Shown: one piece after another, positions 25,126 through 33,680 of the stretch
Position numbering within the stretch: the first letter of the stretch is position 1
Layout of the letters: every line of letters starts with the position of its first letter
NCBI GenBank assembly: GCA_031431125.1
Contig: JANPCX010000035.1
Coordinates: 62,001-126,000, forward strand
DNA: 64,000 nucleotides
Direction of reading: 5' to 3'
DNA from: JANPCX01 sp031431125
GTDB lineage: Bacteria > Pseudomonadota > Gammaproteobacteria > Burkholderiales > Burkholderiaceae_C
The notes under the pieces: generated by a model
Database searches by the model: none
Seen by the model: only the letters and a program-made list of their open reading frames with translations
What the model was told of the DNA's origin: nothing
Program-made: the position numbers and the translations under genes

Positions 25126-27234
25126 ATGCACGTGGATAACATCAGCCTCGCCGGGTACAGCTTTTTGCTGGCAGCGCTCGGCTATGGCGCCTTTGCGGTT
25201 CAACTGACAAAGAGCGCGGCTTCTCACCAGCAATTTGGCCGAACCAGCCTGCTCTTTCTCTTGTCCGTTCTTGCAACCGCGCTATGGGCAGGTTGTGCTT
25301 TGTTTTTGGAATTGCGTTCAAGCGCTCCCATGCGTTTGTCTGTCGCCGCCTTGGACTGGCTGCGCTATGGTGGCTGGTTTTTTTTCTTAATCCAATTGTT
25401 GTCGGTCCAACCTCTCCGAGGGCGGGCCACACAGCCGCAGCTGCTGGCTGTGGCTGCCGCGGTGCTGATGCTGCTGGGCTTGATCGCGTTGCCGAGCTCA
25501 CTGACCCCTTCTGATTTGCCCGAGATCACGAGGTGGCTCCACTTCCTGGTATTGGCCCAGGCGGTACTTGGACTTCTTCTGGTGGAGCAACTCTTTCGCA
25601 ACCTCGCGGAAGACTCGCGCTGGAACGCTAAACCACTTTGTTTGGGTCTGTTGTGTGTTTTTGGGTTCGATGTGTATCTGTACTCCTATGGTGCCTTGTT
25701 TGGCAGGCTGGACATGGACGCTGCCCAAATTCGCGGTGCGGTTCATACGCTGGCTGTACCGCTTCTGTTGGTTGCAGCCAGTCGCCGGGCTGACTGGCTG
25801 GCCAAGATACAAGTCTCTCGCGGCGCTGTTTTTCATTCGGCCACTTTGTTGCTGGTGGGTGGCTATTTGCTCTTCATTTCGGCTCTGGGTTACTACGTCC
25901 GATTTGTCGGTGGAGACTGGGGTCGAGCGCTGCAATTGGGTCTGCTGGTGGTTGCCTTGGTCTTTTTGTCGCTGCTGGCGCTGTCCGGGGCGGCACGAGC
26001 CAAGTTGCGGGTTTGGGTGGGTAAAAACTTTTTCCGCTATCGCTACGACTATCGACACGAGTGGTTGCGTTTCACCAATACCCTGTCCACCAAGTGTTCG
26101 CCACAAGAGGTCGGCGGCTTGGTGATCCGAGGTCTGGCTGACATGCTGGAGAGTCCGGCGGGTTGTTTGTGGACTCTGGGCACCAACGGTCAAGAGATGA
26201 GTCAAACGGCGCACTGGAATTTGCCAAGCAAAACGGAACGTGAGTCTGTGCAATCCGCCTTTTCCCGCTTTTTGCGAACCAAGGGCTGGATCATCAACCT
26301 GGACGAGTTTCGCGCCTTCCCACAGCGCTATGACGATCTTCAATTGCCGGCCTGGCTGCTGGGTGATCCACAACTGTGGTTGGTCGTGCCCTTGCAGGTG
26401 GGCGATGAATTGATCGGCTTTGTGGTGCTGTGCAAGGCACGCACGCCAGTGGAGGTCAATTGGGAGGTACGCGATCTGCTCAAGACCGCCAGCCGGCAAG
26501 CAGCTGGCTACTTGGCCCAAATGCACGCTACTGAGGCCTTGTTGGAGGTCAGGAAGTTTGATGCGTTCAACCGGATGTCGGCATTTGTTGTTCACGACCT
26601 CAAAAACATCGTCACCCAGCTGTCATTGATGATGAAAAACGCCAAACGTTTGGCCGACAATCCGGAATTCCAACAAGACATGTTGATGACCGTGGAAAGT
26701 TCGCTAGAGAAGATGCGCCAGCTCATGTTGCAGTTGCGGGAAGGCGCTAGGCCCCCGGGTGGTATGAGTGGCGTGAATTTGGTAGAGATCGTGAACCGAT
26801 TGGCCCAAGTTGCTCAAAGCCGCGGTCGCCACCTGGAGTTGCGGATTCAGGATGCGGTGGTGGCCCGAGGCCATGAAGAGCGCGTCGAACGGGTACTTGG
26901 CCATGTGGTGCAAAACGCTTTCGATGCGACCCCCTCGGCGGGTCGCGTGTGGTTGAGTTTGGAGAGATCGGTGGGCAGTGCCCAAGTGGTGGTTGGTGAT
27001 ACCGGGGCGGGTATGTCTGAGGAATTCATGGCCAATAAACTGTTCAAGCCCTTTAACACCACCAAACAAACGGGCATGGGTATTGGTGCCTACGAGAGTT
27101 TTCAATACATTCAAGAGCTTGGTGGACGCATCGATGTGAAGAGCGAGGTCGGTCGCGGCACGATCATCACGATGTGGCTTCCATTGTTTGACACCCAACA
27201 GATCTCCGATTTGCAGATGGCAACCCCCCCATGA
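25126..27234 (+). CDS. prsK: XrtA/PEP-CTERM system histidine kinase PrsK
   Basis: 702 aa. The N-terminal third is a polytopic membrane sensor (about eight to ten helices to residue 290). A GAF-like domain follows (about 315-470), then the phospho-acceptor helix 'AFVVHDLKNIVTQLSLMM' (H490) and an HATPase domain with 'HVVQNAFDAT' (N box), 'VVGDTGAGM' (G1) and 'KQTGMGIGAYES' (G2). The layout matches PrsK (TIGR02916), partner of PrsR in exosortase A systems. The ATG has no Shine-Dalgarno and lies six bases after TATTCT, so the message may be leaderless. It is coupled to prsR by ATGA. Confidence 0.92.
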   Translation: MHVDNISLAGYSFLLAALGYGAFAVQLTKSAASHQQFGRTSLLFLLSVLATALWAGCALFLELRSSAPMRLSVAALDWLRYGGWFFFLIQLLSVQPLRGRATQPQLLAVAAAVLMLLGLIALPSSLTPSDLPEITRWLHFLVLAQAVLGLLLVEQLFRNLAEDSRWNAKPLCLGLLCVFGFDVYLYSYGALFGRLDMDAAQIRGAVHTLAVPLLLVAASRRADWLAKIQVSRGAVFHSATLLLVGGYLLFISALGYYVRFVGGDWGRALQLGLLVVALVFLSLLALSGAARAKLRVWVGKNFFRYRYDYRHEWLRFTNTLSTKCSPQEVGGLVIRGLADMLESPAGCLWTLGTNGQEMSQTAHWNLPSKTERESVQSAFSRFLRTKGWIINLDEFRAFPQRYDDLQLPAWLLGDPQLWLVVPLQVGDELIGFVVLCKARTPVEVNWEVRDLLKTASRQAAGYLAQMHATEALLEVRKFDAFNRMSAFVVHDLKNIVTQLSLMMKNAKRLADNPEFQQDMLMTVESSLEKMRQLMLQLREGARPPGGMSGVNLVEIVNRLAQVAQSRGRHLELRIQDAVVARGHEERVERVLGHVVQNAFDATPSAGRVWLSLERSVGSAQVVVGDTGAGMSEEFMANKLFKPFNTTKQTGMGIGAYESFQYIQELGGRIDVKSEVGRGTIITMWLPLFDTQQISDLQMATPP

Positions 27235-28598
27235 GCGCAGCCAAATTACCCCAGTTGTTGATCGTTGAAGACGATCCAGGTTTGCAAAAACAAATCAAGT
27301 GGTCGCTCGATCGTTTCGATTCGGTGACCGCTGGCGACCGCGAGTCGGCACTGGTTCAGTTCAAACGCCACAACCCCGCAGTAGTGACCATGGATTTGGG
27401 CTTGCCACCCGACCCAGACTCGGTGTCTGAGGGGTTCAAACTGCTCAGCCAATTGGTGGAGTTGGATCCCATGGTCAAGGTGATCGTGCTCACCGGCCAG
27501 AATGATCAGGCCAATGCCCTGCGCGCCATTGCTATGGGAGCCTACGATTTTTTCGCCAAACCCTTTGAACCCGAATTGTTGGGATTGACGATTGATCGTG
27601 CGTTCAGATTGTTTGAGTTGCAACGAGAGAATCAGCGCCTGCAATCCCTTCATCAACCGGATGCGATGTCGGGCTTGACCACACGCGATCCCGAGATGAT
27701 GAAGTTGGCGCGTATGGTGGAGCGAGTCGCCTCCAGCAACGCCACGGTCCTGCTCTTGGGTGAAAGTGGCACGGGCAAGGAAGTATTGGCTCAAGGCTTG
27801 CACCATGCTTCCAAACGAACCGGTCGTTTCGTCGCTATCAATTGCGCAGCCATTCCTGACAATCTGCTTGAAAGCGAGTTGTTCGGTTACGAAAAAGGTG
27901 CGTTCACTGGGGCCTCCAAAACAACGCCGGGGAAAATCGAATCCGCGCATGGCGGAACCCTGATGCTGGACGAGATCGGCGATCTGCCACATCCTTTGCA
28001 GGCGAAACTGCTGCGGTTCTTGCAAGAGCGCACCATCGAACGTATTGGTGGTCGCCAGGAAATCCCCATTGACGTGCGAGTGGTCTGTGCGACGCATCAG
28101 GACTTGCATGAGCAAATTAAAGATGGTCGGTTTCGCGAAGACTTGTTCTACCGTTTGGCAGAGATAGTGATCAATATCCCGCCCTTGCGCGTGAGGGTGG
28201 GCGATGCGGCTTTGCTCGCACACAGCTTTTTGCGCCGGTTCGCCCAAGAACAAAACCGCGGCTCGATGGCCTTCACGGAGAACGCGATTGCAGCCATTGA
28301 GGCCCATCCTTGGCCCGGAAATGTGCGTGAGCTGATCAACGTGGTCAAGCGGGCCACCATCATGGCCGAGGGAAGCCGTGTGGGTTGTGATGACTTGGGT
28401 TTGCCCAATCCTGCCGAGGGTGCGGACAGCAGCGAGGTGCCCGTGTCGGATTTACGAACCGCGCGCGAGAACGCCGAGCGTGAGGCCATCGTCGCCGCTT
28501 TGGCCCGCTCAAACGGTAACATTGCCAAGGCCTCTGAAGCCTTGGGTGTCAGTCGGCCTACGCTCTACGACTTGATGCACCGTCTGGCCATCAAGTAG
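27231..28598 (+). CDS. prsR: XrtA/PEP-CTERM system sigma-54 response regulator PrsR
   Basis: 455 aa NtrC-type regulator. The receiver domain has 'LLIVEDDPGLQ', the phospho-acceptor D55 in 'VVTMDLGLPPD', and 'VIVLTGQND' and 'YDFFAKPFEP' with the conserved Thr and Lys. The AAA+ domain has Walker A 'GESGTGKE', the sigma-54 contact loop 'KGAFTGA', and Walker B 'TLMLDEIGDL'. A Fis-type helix-turn-helix ends the protein ('ASEALGVSRPTLYDLMHRL'). It activates RpoN-dependent promoters after phosphorylation by PrsK. The sigma-54-like promoter at 31592-31607, 3 kb downstream, is a candidate target. Confidence 0.93.
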   Translation: MSAAKLPQLLIVEDDPGLQKQIKWSLDRFDSVTAGDRESALVQFKRHNPAVVTMDLGLPPDPDSVSEGFKLLSQLVELDPMVKVIVLTGQNDQANALRAIAMGAYDFFAKPFEPELLGLTIDRAFRLFELQRENQRLQSLHQPDAMSGLTTRDPEMMKLARMVERVASSNATVLLLGESGTGKEVLAQGLHHASKRTGRFVAINCAAIPDNLLESELFGYEKGAFTGASKTTPGKIESAHGGTLMLDEIGDLPHPLQAKLLRFLQERTIERIGGRQEIPIDVRVVCATHQDLHEQIKDGRFREDLFYRLAEIVINIPPLRVRVGDAALLAHSFLRRFAQEQNRGSMAFTENAIAAIEAHPWPGNVRELINVVKRATIMAEGSRVGCDDLGLPNPAEGADSSEVPVSDLRTARENAEREAIVAALARSNGNIAKASEALGVSRPTLYDLMHRLAIK

Positions 28599-28664
28599 GC
28601 TCGGCGTACTGTCTCGCACATCAATGAGTTTCATTCCAACGTTTTTCTCGCAAAAGGTTGCACT

Positions 28665-31442
28665 GTGAACAGCTCTTCTACCCTTCGATTGTGTGTTCTT
28701 GCCTTCGCCTGCGCCTTGGTTCTTGGATGCGGCGCTGGCGACGACCCGGACAAGCTCGTCACCTCCGCCAAAGAGTATCTGCAGAAAAATGATCCGAAGG
28801 CGGCGATTATTCAGCTCAAGAATGCGCTTCAGCAAAAACCCGACATGGGAGAAGCGCGCTTCTTGCTTGGAAAGGCCATGCTGGACAGCGGCGATGCACC
28901 GTCAGCCAGCATTGAGTTACGTAAAGCCCTCGATTTGAAGTATTCCGCCGAGGATGTCGTTCCTCTTCTGGCGCGTTCCTTGGTCCTCGAACGGCAAGGT
29001 GCCAAAGCGATTGAACTTTATGCGGCCACCCAACTTACCGACCCACAGCGCCAAGCGGAGTTAAAGACGGCGCTCGCAAGCGCCTACGCCATGGGGCGTG
29101 ACCTGCCCAAAGCCCAAGCGGCAGTGGCCAGCGCCTTGCAGTTGGCCCCCAAGTTGGCGCCTGCCTTGTTGATGCAAGCGCGTCTAGCCGCAGCAGCTCG
29201 CGATTTTGATGGTGCCTTGGGTCAGGTCGACAAGTTGCTCGAGGAGTTCCCCGCGGAAGTAGAGGCTTGGCAACTCAAGGGTGATTTGCTCGCTGCCGCA
29301 AAAGCAGACGGCACGGGCGCCTTGGCCGCCTACCGAAAAGTGCTGGAGTCGCGTCCTGCAAGCCTGCCCGCGTTGGCGGGCGTTGTGGCTGTTCATCTGT
29401 CCAAAGATGATTTGGCCGCAGCAGAGGTCTCGCTCGAGTCGTTGAAAAAAGTCCAACCCAAACATCCGCAGACGCAGTACTTCATCGCCCAGCTCGCGTT
29501 TCAAAAACGCGACTACAAGACGGCGAAGGAGTTACTGCCGACCTTGTTGAACGCCAGCCCAGACAACGTGCGCGTTCTGCAGTTGGCTGGCGCCACGGAA
29601 CTGTATGGTGATGGATCATTGGCGCAGGCTGAGACCCATCTGAACAAGGTTTTGCATACCGCACCGTACCTCGGGTTGGCCCGTCGAATGCTGGTGCAGA
29701 CCTATTTGCGCAGCGGCCAAAGCGCGAAAGCCTTGACCACGTTGGAACCTCTGTTGGCACTGGACAAGCCGGACGCTCAGGCATTGGCCTTTGCGGGCGA
29801 AGCCCATTTGCAGGCGGGTAACGCGGCCAAGGCTGAGATCTATTTTGCTCAAGCGGCCAAGATCAATCCCGACGACGCTCGCAGCCGCACGGTGTTGGCT
29901 TTGGCGCAGCTGTCTCGCGGCGCGGGTGATATCGCCTTCGGCGAATTGCAAAACATTGCTGAATCCGACAAGGGGGCCACAGCCAATCTCGCGCTGATCA
30001 GTGCATTCATGCGCCGCAATGAATTGGATCGTGCGCTCAAGGCCATCGACGACTTGGAGAAGAAACAACCCGACAAACCTTTGGCTGCCAACTTGCGAGG
30101 ACGCGTGCATTTGGCCCGTAAGGATGTCGCGGCAGCAAGGCAGAGTTTCGAAAAAGCGCTGACCATTGACCCCGTGTTCTTCCCCGCTGCCTCTAGCCTT
30201 GCGGCCTTGGATTTGGCTGACAAAAAGCCCGATGATGCCAAAAAGCGCTTTGAAACCATGTTGGCGCGCGATCCCAAAAACGCCCAAGCCTTGTTGGCGC
30301 TTGCTGGATTGAAAGCGGGCGGTGGCGCAACAAAAGAAGAAGTCACTGCGTCGCTCAAAAAAGTCGTTGAGACCATTCCCGATCAAGTGGCCCCGCGTTT
30401 GGTGCTGATAGACCACTATTTGTCGTTGAAGGATTTCAAGCAAGCGGCTGTTGTGGCCCAAGAAGCCTCAAGCAAGTTCCCTGAACGTGTTGAAGTTTTG
30501 GAGGCCTTGGGGCGGGCGCAGTTGGCATCGGGCGACCTGAATCAGGCGAGCAAAACTTTCAACAACCTGGCTAGTTTGCAGCCACAGTCCGCTTTGCCTC
30601 ATGTCCGTTTGGCCGAAGTCCATATGTCGGATCAGAAACCCGATGCAGCAGCGCAAAGCCTCAAACGCGCTTTGGTGATCGCGCCGGACTTGCTCGCTGC
30701 ACAAAGTGGATTGATCCGTTTGGACAGCAATGCAGGACGCATCAAAGAAGCGTTGGGCATGGCCAAAACAGTTCAAAAGCAACGCCCCAACGAGGCCATT
30801 GGCTACATTTTTGAGGGCGATATCGAAGCCAAACGCAAGTCGTGGGATGTGGCTATCGCTGCCTACAGAGAGGGGTTAAAGAAGGCGCCGTCGGCCGAAT
30901 TGGCCACCAAGTTGCACTCGGCATTTCGGGTGGCTGGCAAGAGTGGTGACGCTGATAAGTTTGCTTCGAGTTGGATCAAAGAACGTCCGAACGACGTTGC
31001 GTTTGAGTTCTACCTGGGAGATGTCGCCGTTGTCTCCAAAGACTATCCAGCTGCAGAAGCCAAGTACAAACGGGTACTGCAGGTGCAACCGGACAACCCC
31101 ACCGCGCTGAACAACCTGGCTTGGGTCAGCTCAAAACTCAAACGGGATGGCGCTTTGGCCTATGCAGAGAAGGCCAACTCGCTTAGACCCAATCAACCGG
31201 CGTTTCTCGATACCTTGGCCATGCTGCAGTCCGAGGCCAAGCAGCATGACAAAGCCATCGAAACCCAGAAAAAGGCGCTTTCTTTCCGTCCGGGCGATGC
31301 AATTCTTCGCTTGGGACTGGCACGCATCTACGTTGCCGCGGGAGAAAAGACCTTGGCGAAACCAGAGCTAGAGACGCTGCGCAAGCTCGGCAGCAGTTTT
31401 TCAGCTCAGGACGAAGTCGGTGAGTTGCTAGGTAAGTTGTGA
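28665..31442 (+). CDS. prsT: XrtA/PEP-CTERM system TPR-repeat lipoprotein PrsT
   Basis: 925 aa, starting at a GTG preceded by aaagg. The N-terminal signal ends in the lipobox 'LVLGC', so the mature protein is lipid-anchored at Cys (about residue 22). The rest is a continuous array of some 20 TPR units with the W/L-G-Y-A/P-x pattern, e.g. 'AIIQLKNALQQKPDMGEARF' and 'NPTALNNLAWVSSKLKRDG'. Length and sequence match PrsT (TIGR02917). By analogy with AlgK/PelB/PgaA superhelices it probably supports polysaccharide export across the periplasm. The gene is 66 bp after prsR and is followed by a hairpin at 31455-31476. Confidence 0.92.
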   Translation: MNSSSTLRLCVLAFACALVLGCGAGDDPDKLVTSAKEYLQKNDPKAAIIQLKNALQQKPDMGEARFLLGKAMLDSGDAPSASIELRKALDLKYSAEDVVPLLARSLVLERQGAKAIELYAATQLTDPQRQAELKTALASAYAMGRDLPKAQAAVASALQLAPKLAPALLMQARLAAAARDFDGALGQVDKLLEEFPAEVEAWQLKGDLLAAAKADGTGALAAYRKVLESRPASLPALAGVVAVHLSKDDLAAAEVSLESLKKVQPKHPQTQYFIAQLAFQKRDYKTAKELLPTLLNASPDNVRVLQLAGATELYGDGSLAQAETHLNKVLHTAPYLGLARRMLVQTYLRSGQSAKALTTLEPLLALDKPDAQALAFAGEAHLQAGNAAKAEIYFAQAAKINPDDARSRTVLALAQLSRGAGDIAFGELQNIAESDKGATANLALISAFMRRNELDRALKAIDDLEKKQPDKPLAANLRGRVHLARKDVAAARQSFEKALTIDPVFFPAASSLAALDLADKKPDDAKKRFETMLARDPKNAQALLALAGLKAGGGATKEEVTASLKKVVETIPDQVAPRLVLIDHYLSLKDFKQAAVVAQEASSKFPERVEVLEALGRAQLASGDLNQASKTFNNLASLQPQSALPHVRLAEVHMSDQKPDAAAQSLKRALVIAPDLLAAQSGLIRLDSNAGRIKEALGMAKTVQKQRPNEAIGYIFEGDIEAKRKSWDVAIAAYREGLKKAPSAELATKLHSAFRVAGKSGDADKFASSWIKERPNDVAFEFYLGDVAVVSKDYPAAEAKYKRVLQVQPDNPTALNNLAWVSSKLKRDGALAYAEKANSLRPNQPAFLDTLAMLQSEAKQHDKAIETQKKALSFRPGDAILRLGLARIYVAAGEKTLAKPELETLRKLGSSFSAQDEVGELLGKL

Positions 31443-31454
31443 ACTCGACCACGG

Positions 31455-31476
31455 ATCCCCCTCGATCCGGGGGGAT
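31455..31476 (+). terminator. Hairpin after prsT, weak terminator candidate
   Basis: atccccc (31455-31461) pairs with gggggat (31470-31476) around an 8-base loop, 13 bp after the prsT stop. No T-run follows, so it is not a classical intrinsic terminator. It may protect the 3' end or assist termination. Confidence 0.4.
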
Positions 31477-31591
31477 TCAAAGCGCCTAAGTGTGTCGGGA
31501 GAGCTTACACTTTTGCCTGAGCTGGCACCTGGCAGGTCCATGGTGCAGAGAAATTCCAATTAAATCATCGACTTGAGCGCGGCCTTTGCGA

Positions 31592-31607
31592 TGGCCCGAT
31601 TCCTGCT
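31592..31607 (+). promoter_or_regulatory. Sigma-54 (RpoN) promoter upstream of the Tat-signal/HPr-rel-A operon
   Basis: The plus strand reads TGGCCCGATTCCTGCT. Against the consensus TGGCACGNNNNTTGCW it has the invariant GG (-25/-24, 31593-31594) and GC (-13/-12, 31605-31606) at exactly the required distance. Only two conserved positions are off (A5 to C, T12 to C). Transcription would start near 31618, giving a leader of about 90 nt before the GTG at 31709. The nearest sigma-54 activator is PrsR, encoded 3 kb upstream. Confidence 0.65.
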
Positions 31608-31708
31608 TGAATTCACACTATACGGCCGTAGCTTGCAGGTGCACTTGAAATGCACGTTGCTGCTTGCGGCCTCCAAGACGCTAGAAAATATTGCAAAAAG
31701 GTGATCCA

Positions 31709-32401
31709 GTGACTGAAGGTAAAAAATCCATACCATCCGAGTCCAGCCCGGTCCAGGCTGTTGTCTCGCCAGAGGGGCAGGCTGACAAGTGTCTGACCAG
31801 CCGCCGTCGCCTGATCAAACTGGGTGGTGTTGCCGCTCCAGTCGCTTTGACCCTGACCAGCCGCCCGGTGATGGCCTGGCATTGCAACACCACATCGGCT
31901 TGGGGTTCGGCTCAGATCAGCCCGAACCAAAGCACCACGGCCCGTAATGCCAACAACCAATTGGTCAACGAAACCTGGACCATCGCCAACTGGAAAGACA
32001 ACACGACCCGTGCGGGCCTGGCGCTTCCATGGATTAGTTTGGGTCAAGCCTTCGGTATTGCAGTCCAAACATCCAATGTCAGTGGCGCGAACTACTACAA
32101 AAACCTCACTGCTGGCTGGTTGTTCGCTTCGGTAGGACTTCCTACCGGCCTGGCGTCTACTGACAAGCTTTGGGACAAAATTTGCAACGGTTCGCAGTGG
32201 CAAAAGTACATGATCGTGGCCCGGATGAATACCATCTTGATCGCCAACGTCAAAAGCTGCCTCACTTCGTCCACCCATGTCGACCAGTTGAAGTTGATGG
32301 CCACAGGTACTTACTCGCCCAGTAACTTGGGCGGTGTGGTCTGGAACCAAACCATGATCATGCAGTACCTGGAGCAAAACTGGATTGTTCGCGCGGCTTA
32401 A
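31709..32401 (+). CDS. Tat-signal secreted protein of unknown function, candidate substrate of the HPr-rel-A cassette
   Basis: 230 aa. GTG 31709 is chosen because aaggtga (31697-31703) lies five bases upstream; a TTG at 31691 has no such site. Residues 31-37 are SRRRLIK, a good twin-arginine motif, followed by a moderately hydrophobic stretch and a probable cleavage after 'TSRPVMA' (residue 56). The N-region before the RR motif is unusually long (30 residues) and polar, with P/S/E. The mature part (about 174 aa) is rich in Asn, Ser, Thr and Trp, has three Cys, no membrane segment and no PEP-CTERM tail, and ends 'YLEQNWIVRAA'. I recognise no domain. It heads the operon of a PqqD-like protein, an HprK-like kinase and a nucleotidyltransferase, so it may be modified in the cytoplasm before folded export. 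Confidence 0.75.
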   Translation: MTEGKKSIPSESSPVQAVVSPEGQADKCLTSRRRLIKLGGVAAPVALTLTSRPVMAWHCNTTSAWGSAQISPNQSTTARNANNQLVNETWTIANWKDNTTRAGLALPWISLGQAFGIAVQTSNVSGANYYKNLTAGWLFASVGLPTGLASTDKLWDKICNGSQWQKYMIVARMNTILIANVKSCLTSSTHVDQLKLMATGTYSPSNLGGVVWNQTMIMQYLEQNWIVRAA

Positions 32402-32421
32402 AACAGTCCTTTGCCCATTTG

Positions 32422-32763
32422 ATGATTGCCACGGTGTCTGCAATGGCCGCCTTGGCATATTCCGAACCCGCCTACTGGCACGCTCCCTACGGCCGAACAC
32501 TTTTGGTTCGGCAATGGGAAGAAGAGGCGCTTTGTGTTGTTTACCATCCTCTGAATGGTGACACCCATCTGCTGGATGCTTTGCCAGCAGAGCTTCTGCG
32601 TTTGTTGACTGACAAGGCCTACACCACGCCTGAGCTGCTCGCGGATTTGTGCGATGTTTTCGCCGATGTGGATGCTCAGCAAGCTGCTGATTCGCTCGAA
32701 CGCAGCTTGGCTACACTGCGCGAGATGGGCTTGGTTCAAGCGATCTCAAACGCCTCAATTTGA
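32422..32763 (+). CDS. HPr-rel-A system PqqD-family protein
   Basis: 113 aa from ATG 32422; ATG 32443 (MAALAYSEP) may be the true start since the domain begins there and neither has a strong ribosome site. The middle 'CVVYHPLNGDTHLLDALPAE' followed by 'LLRLLTDKAYTTPELLADL' and 'LATLREMGLVQ' shows the PqqD/RiPP-recognition winged-helix layout (beta hairpin, then three helices). PqqD-like domains bind leader peptides and present them to modifying enzymes. It matches the PqqD relative that accompanies HprK-related kinase A (HPr-rel-A system). Its stop overlaps the kinase's TTG start (TTGA), so both are translationally coupled. Confidence 0.8.
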   Translation: MIATVSAMAALAYSEPAYWHAPYGRTLLVRQWEEEALCVVYHPLNGDTHLLDALPAELLRLLTDKAYTTPELLADLCDVFADVDAQQAADSLERSLATLREMGLVQAISNASI

Positions 32764-33680
32764 AAGTTTCTGATTTATTGCCTGGGCAGCTCTCGGAGCT
32801 GCTGCGAAACGGCGACCTGCTGCTGAACCTCGCGCCATTTGTAGCTCGACTGCAATGCGATGTGCCCGCTGTCGTTAGGCATATCGCGCTCTTGTATCCA
32901 GACTTCGAGTGTTTGGATAAGACAGCGTTTGCTGACTTTCACGTACAAGTCTTGCGCGAACCCGGATTTCGGCGCTGGTACAAACCTCAGGCGCGTTTTT
33001 ACTTTGACGGGCAAGCCTCGTTCACGCCGCTGCCTGCCGAACAAGGCATCGCGATGATTGAATGGGGGTTGAACTGGTGTGTCGCAGCACATGCCCATCA
33101 ATACCTCGTCATCCATGCCGCGGTGATTGAAAAAAATGGGGTCACGGTGGTCATGCCGGCGCCGCCCGGGTCTGGGAAAAGCACCTTGTGTGCTGGGCTC
33201 GTGCATTGCGGCTGGCGTTTGTTGTCCGATGAGCTGGGGCTCTACGATTTGAAAACCGGTCTCATTCACGGCATGGCCCGCCCAGTGAACTTGAAGAATG
33301 CGTCCATCGACGTCATTCAGAGGTTTGCGCCCGAGGCTGTGTTCACGCCACCTGTTCCAGACACCACCAAAGGTACCGTGGCCCTGATGCGTCCACCGAA
33401 AGACAGCGTATTGCGTCGCAGTGAGCCCGCGCGTGTTTCTTGTGTTGTACTGCCCCGCTATCAGCGTGGCAGTGCGGCTTCTTTGGAGCGGTGCAGCCGG
33501 GCCCGAACCTTCCATTTGTTGGCCGAGCAATCGTTCAACTACGACATTCAAGGCGAGCGTGGTTTTGAGGCGGTGGCCTCTCTCATCAGCCAGTCACGCT
33601 GCTATCAATTCACTTACAGCGATTTGAACGAAGCTCGCGCAAGTTTTGACGCCCTGGTTCAGGAGTGCCTCCATGGCTGA
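32760..33680 (+). CDS. HprK-related kinase A
   Basis: 306 aa, TTG start at 32760 overlapping the preceding TGA. The P-loop is 'APPGSGKST' (residues 134-142), preceded by 'YLVIHAAVIEKNGVTVVM' as in HPr kinase/phosphorylase. 'WRLLSDELGLYDL' supplies the acidic residues (D157, E158) that correspond to HprK's catalytic/Mg-binding region. The N-terminal 100 residues are family-specific. It is not the housekeeping HprK: it lacks the canonical N-terminal domain and the HprK signature. Members are placed in the HPr-rel-A system (TIGR04352); the phosphorylated target is unknown. By position the target may be the Tat-signal protein or a peptide held by the PqqD-like partner. Confidence 0.85.
   Translation: MKVSDLLPGQLSELLRNGDLLLNLAPFVARLQCDVPAVVRHIALLYPDFECLDKTAFADFHVQVLREPGFRRWYKPQARFYFDGQASFTPLPAEQGIAMIEWGLNWCVAAHAHQYLVIHAAVIEKNGVTVVMPAPPGSGKSTLCAGLVHCGWRLLSDELGLYDLKTGLIHGMARPVNLKNASIDVIQRFAPEAVFTPPVPDTTKGTVALMRPPKDSVLRRSEPARVSCVVLPRYQRGSAASLERCSRARTFHLLAEQSFNYDIQGERGFEAVASLISQSRCYQFTYSDLNEARASFDALVQECLHG

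Noticed and set aside
27246..28307. 353-codon open frame antisense to prsR
   Set aside because: A mirror of the prsR coding frame in GC-rich DNA; composition (Gln/His-rich) and lack of motifs mark it as a shadow.
31623..31700. Tandem repeats or a CRISPR-like structure upstream of the Tat-signal gene
   Set aside because: Only short partial repeats (tgcac, ttgctgcttgc); no regular spacing. No CRISPR array is visible anywhere in the window.
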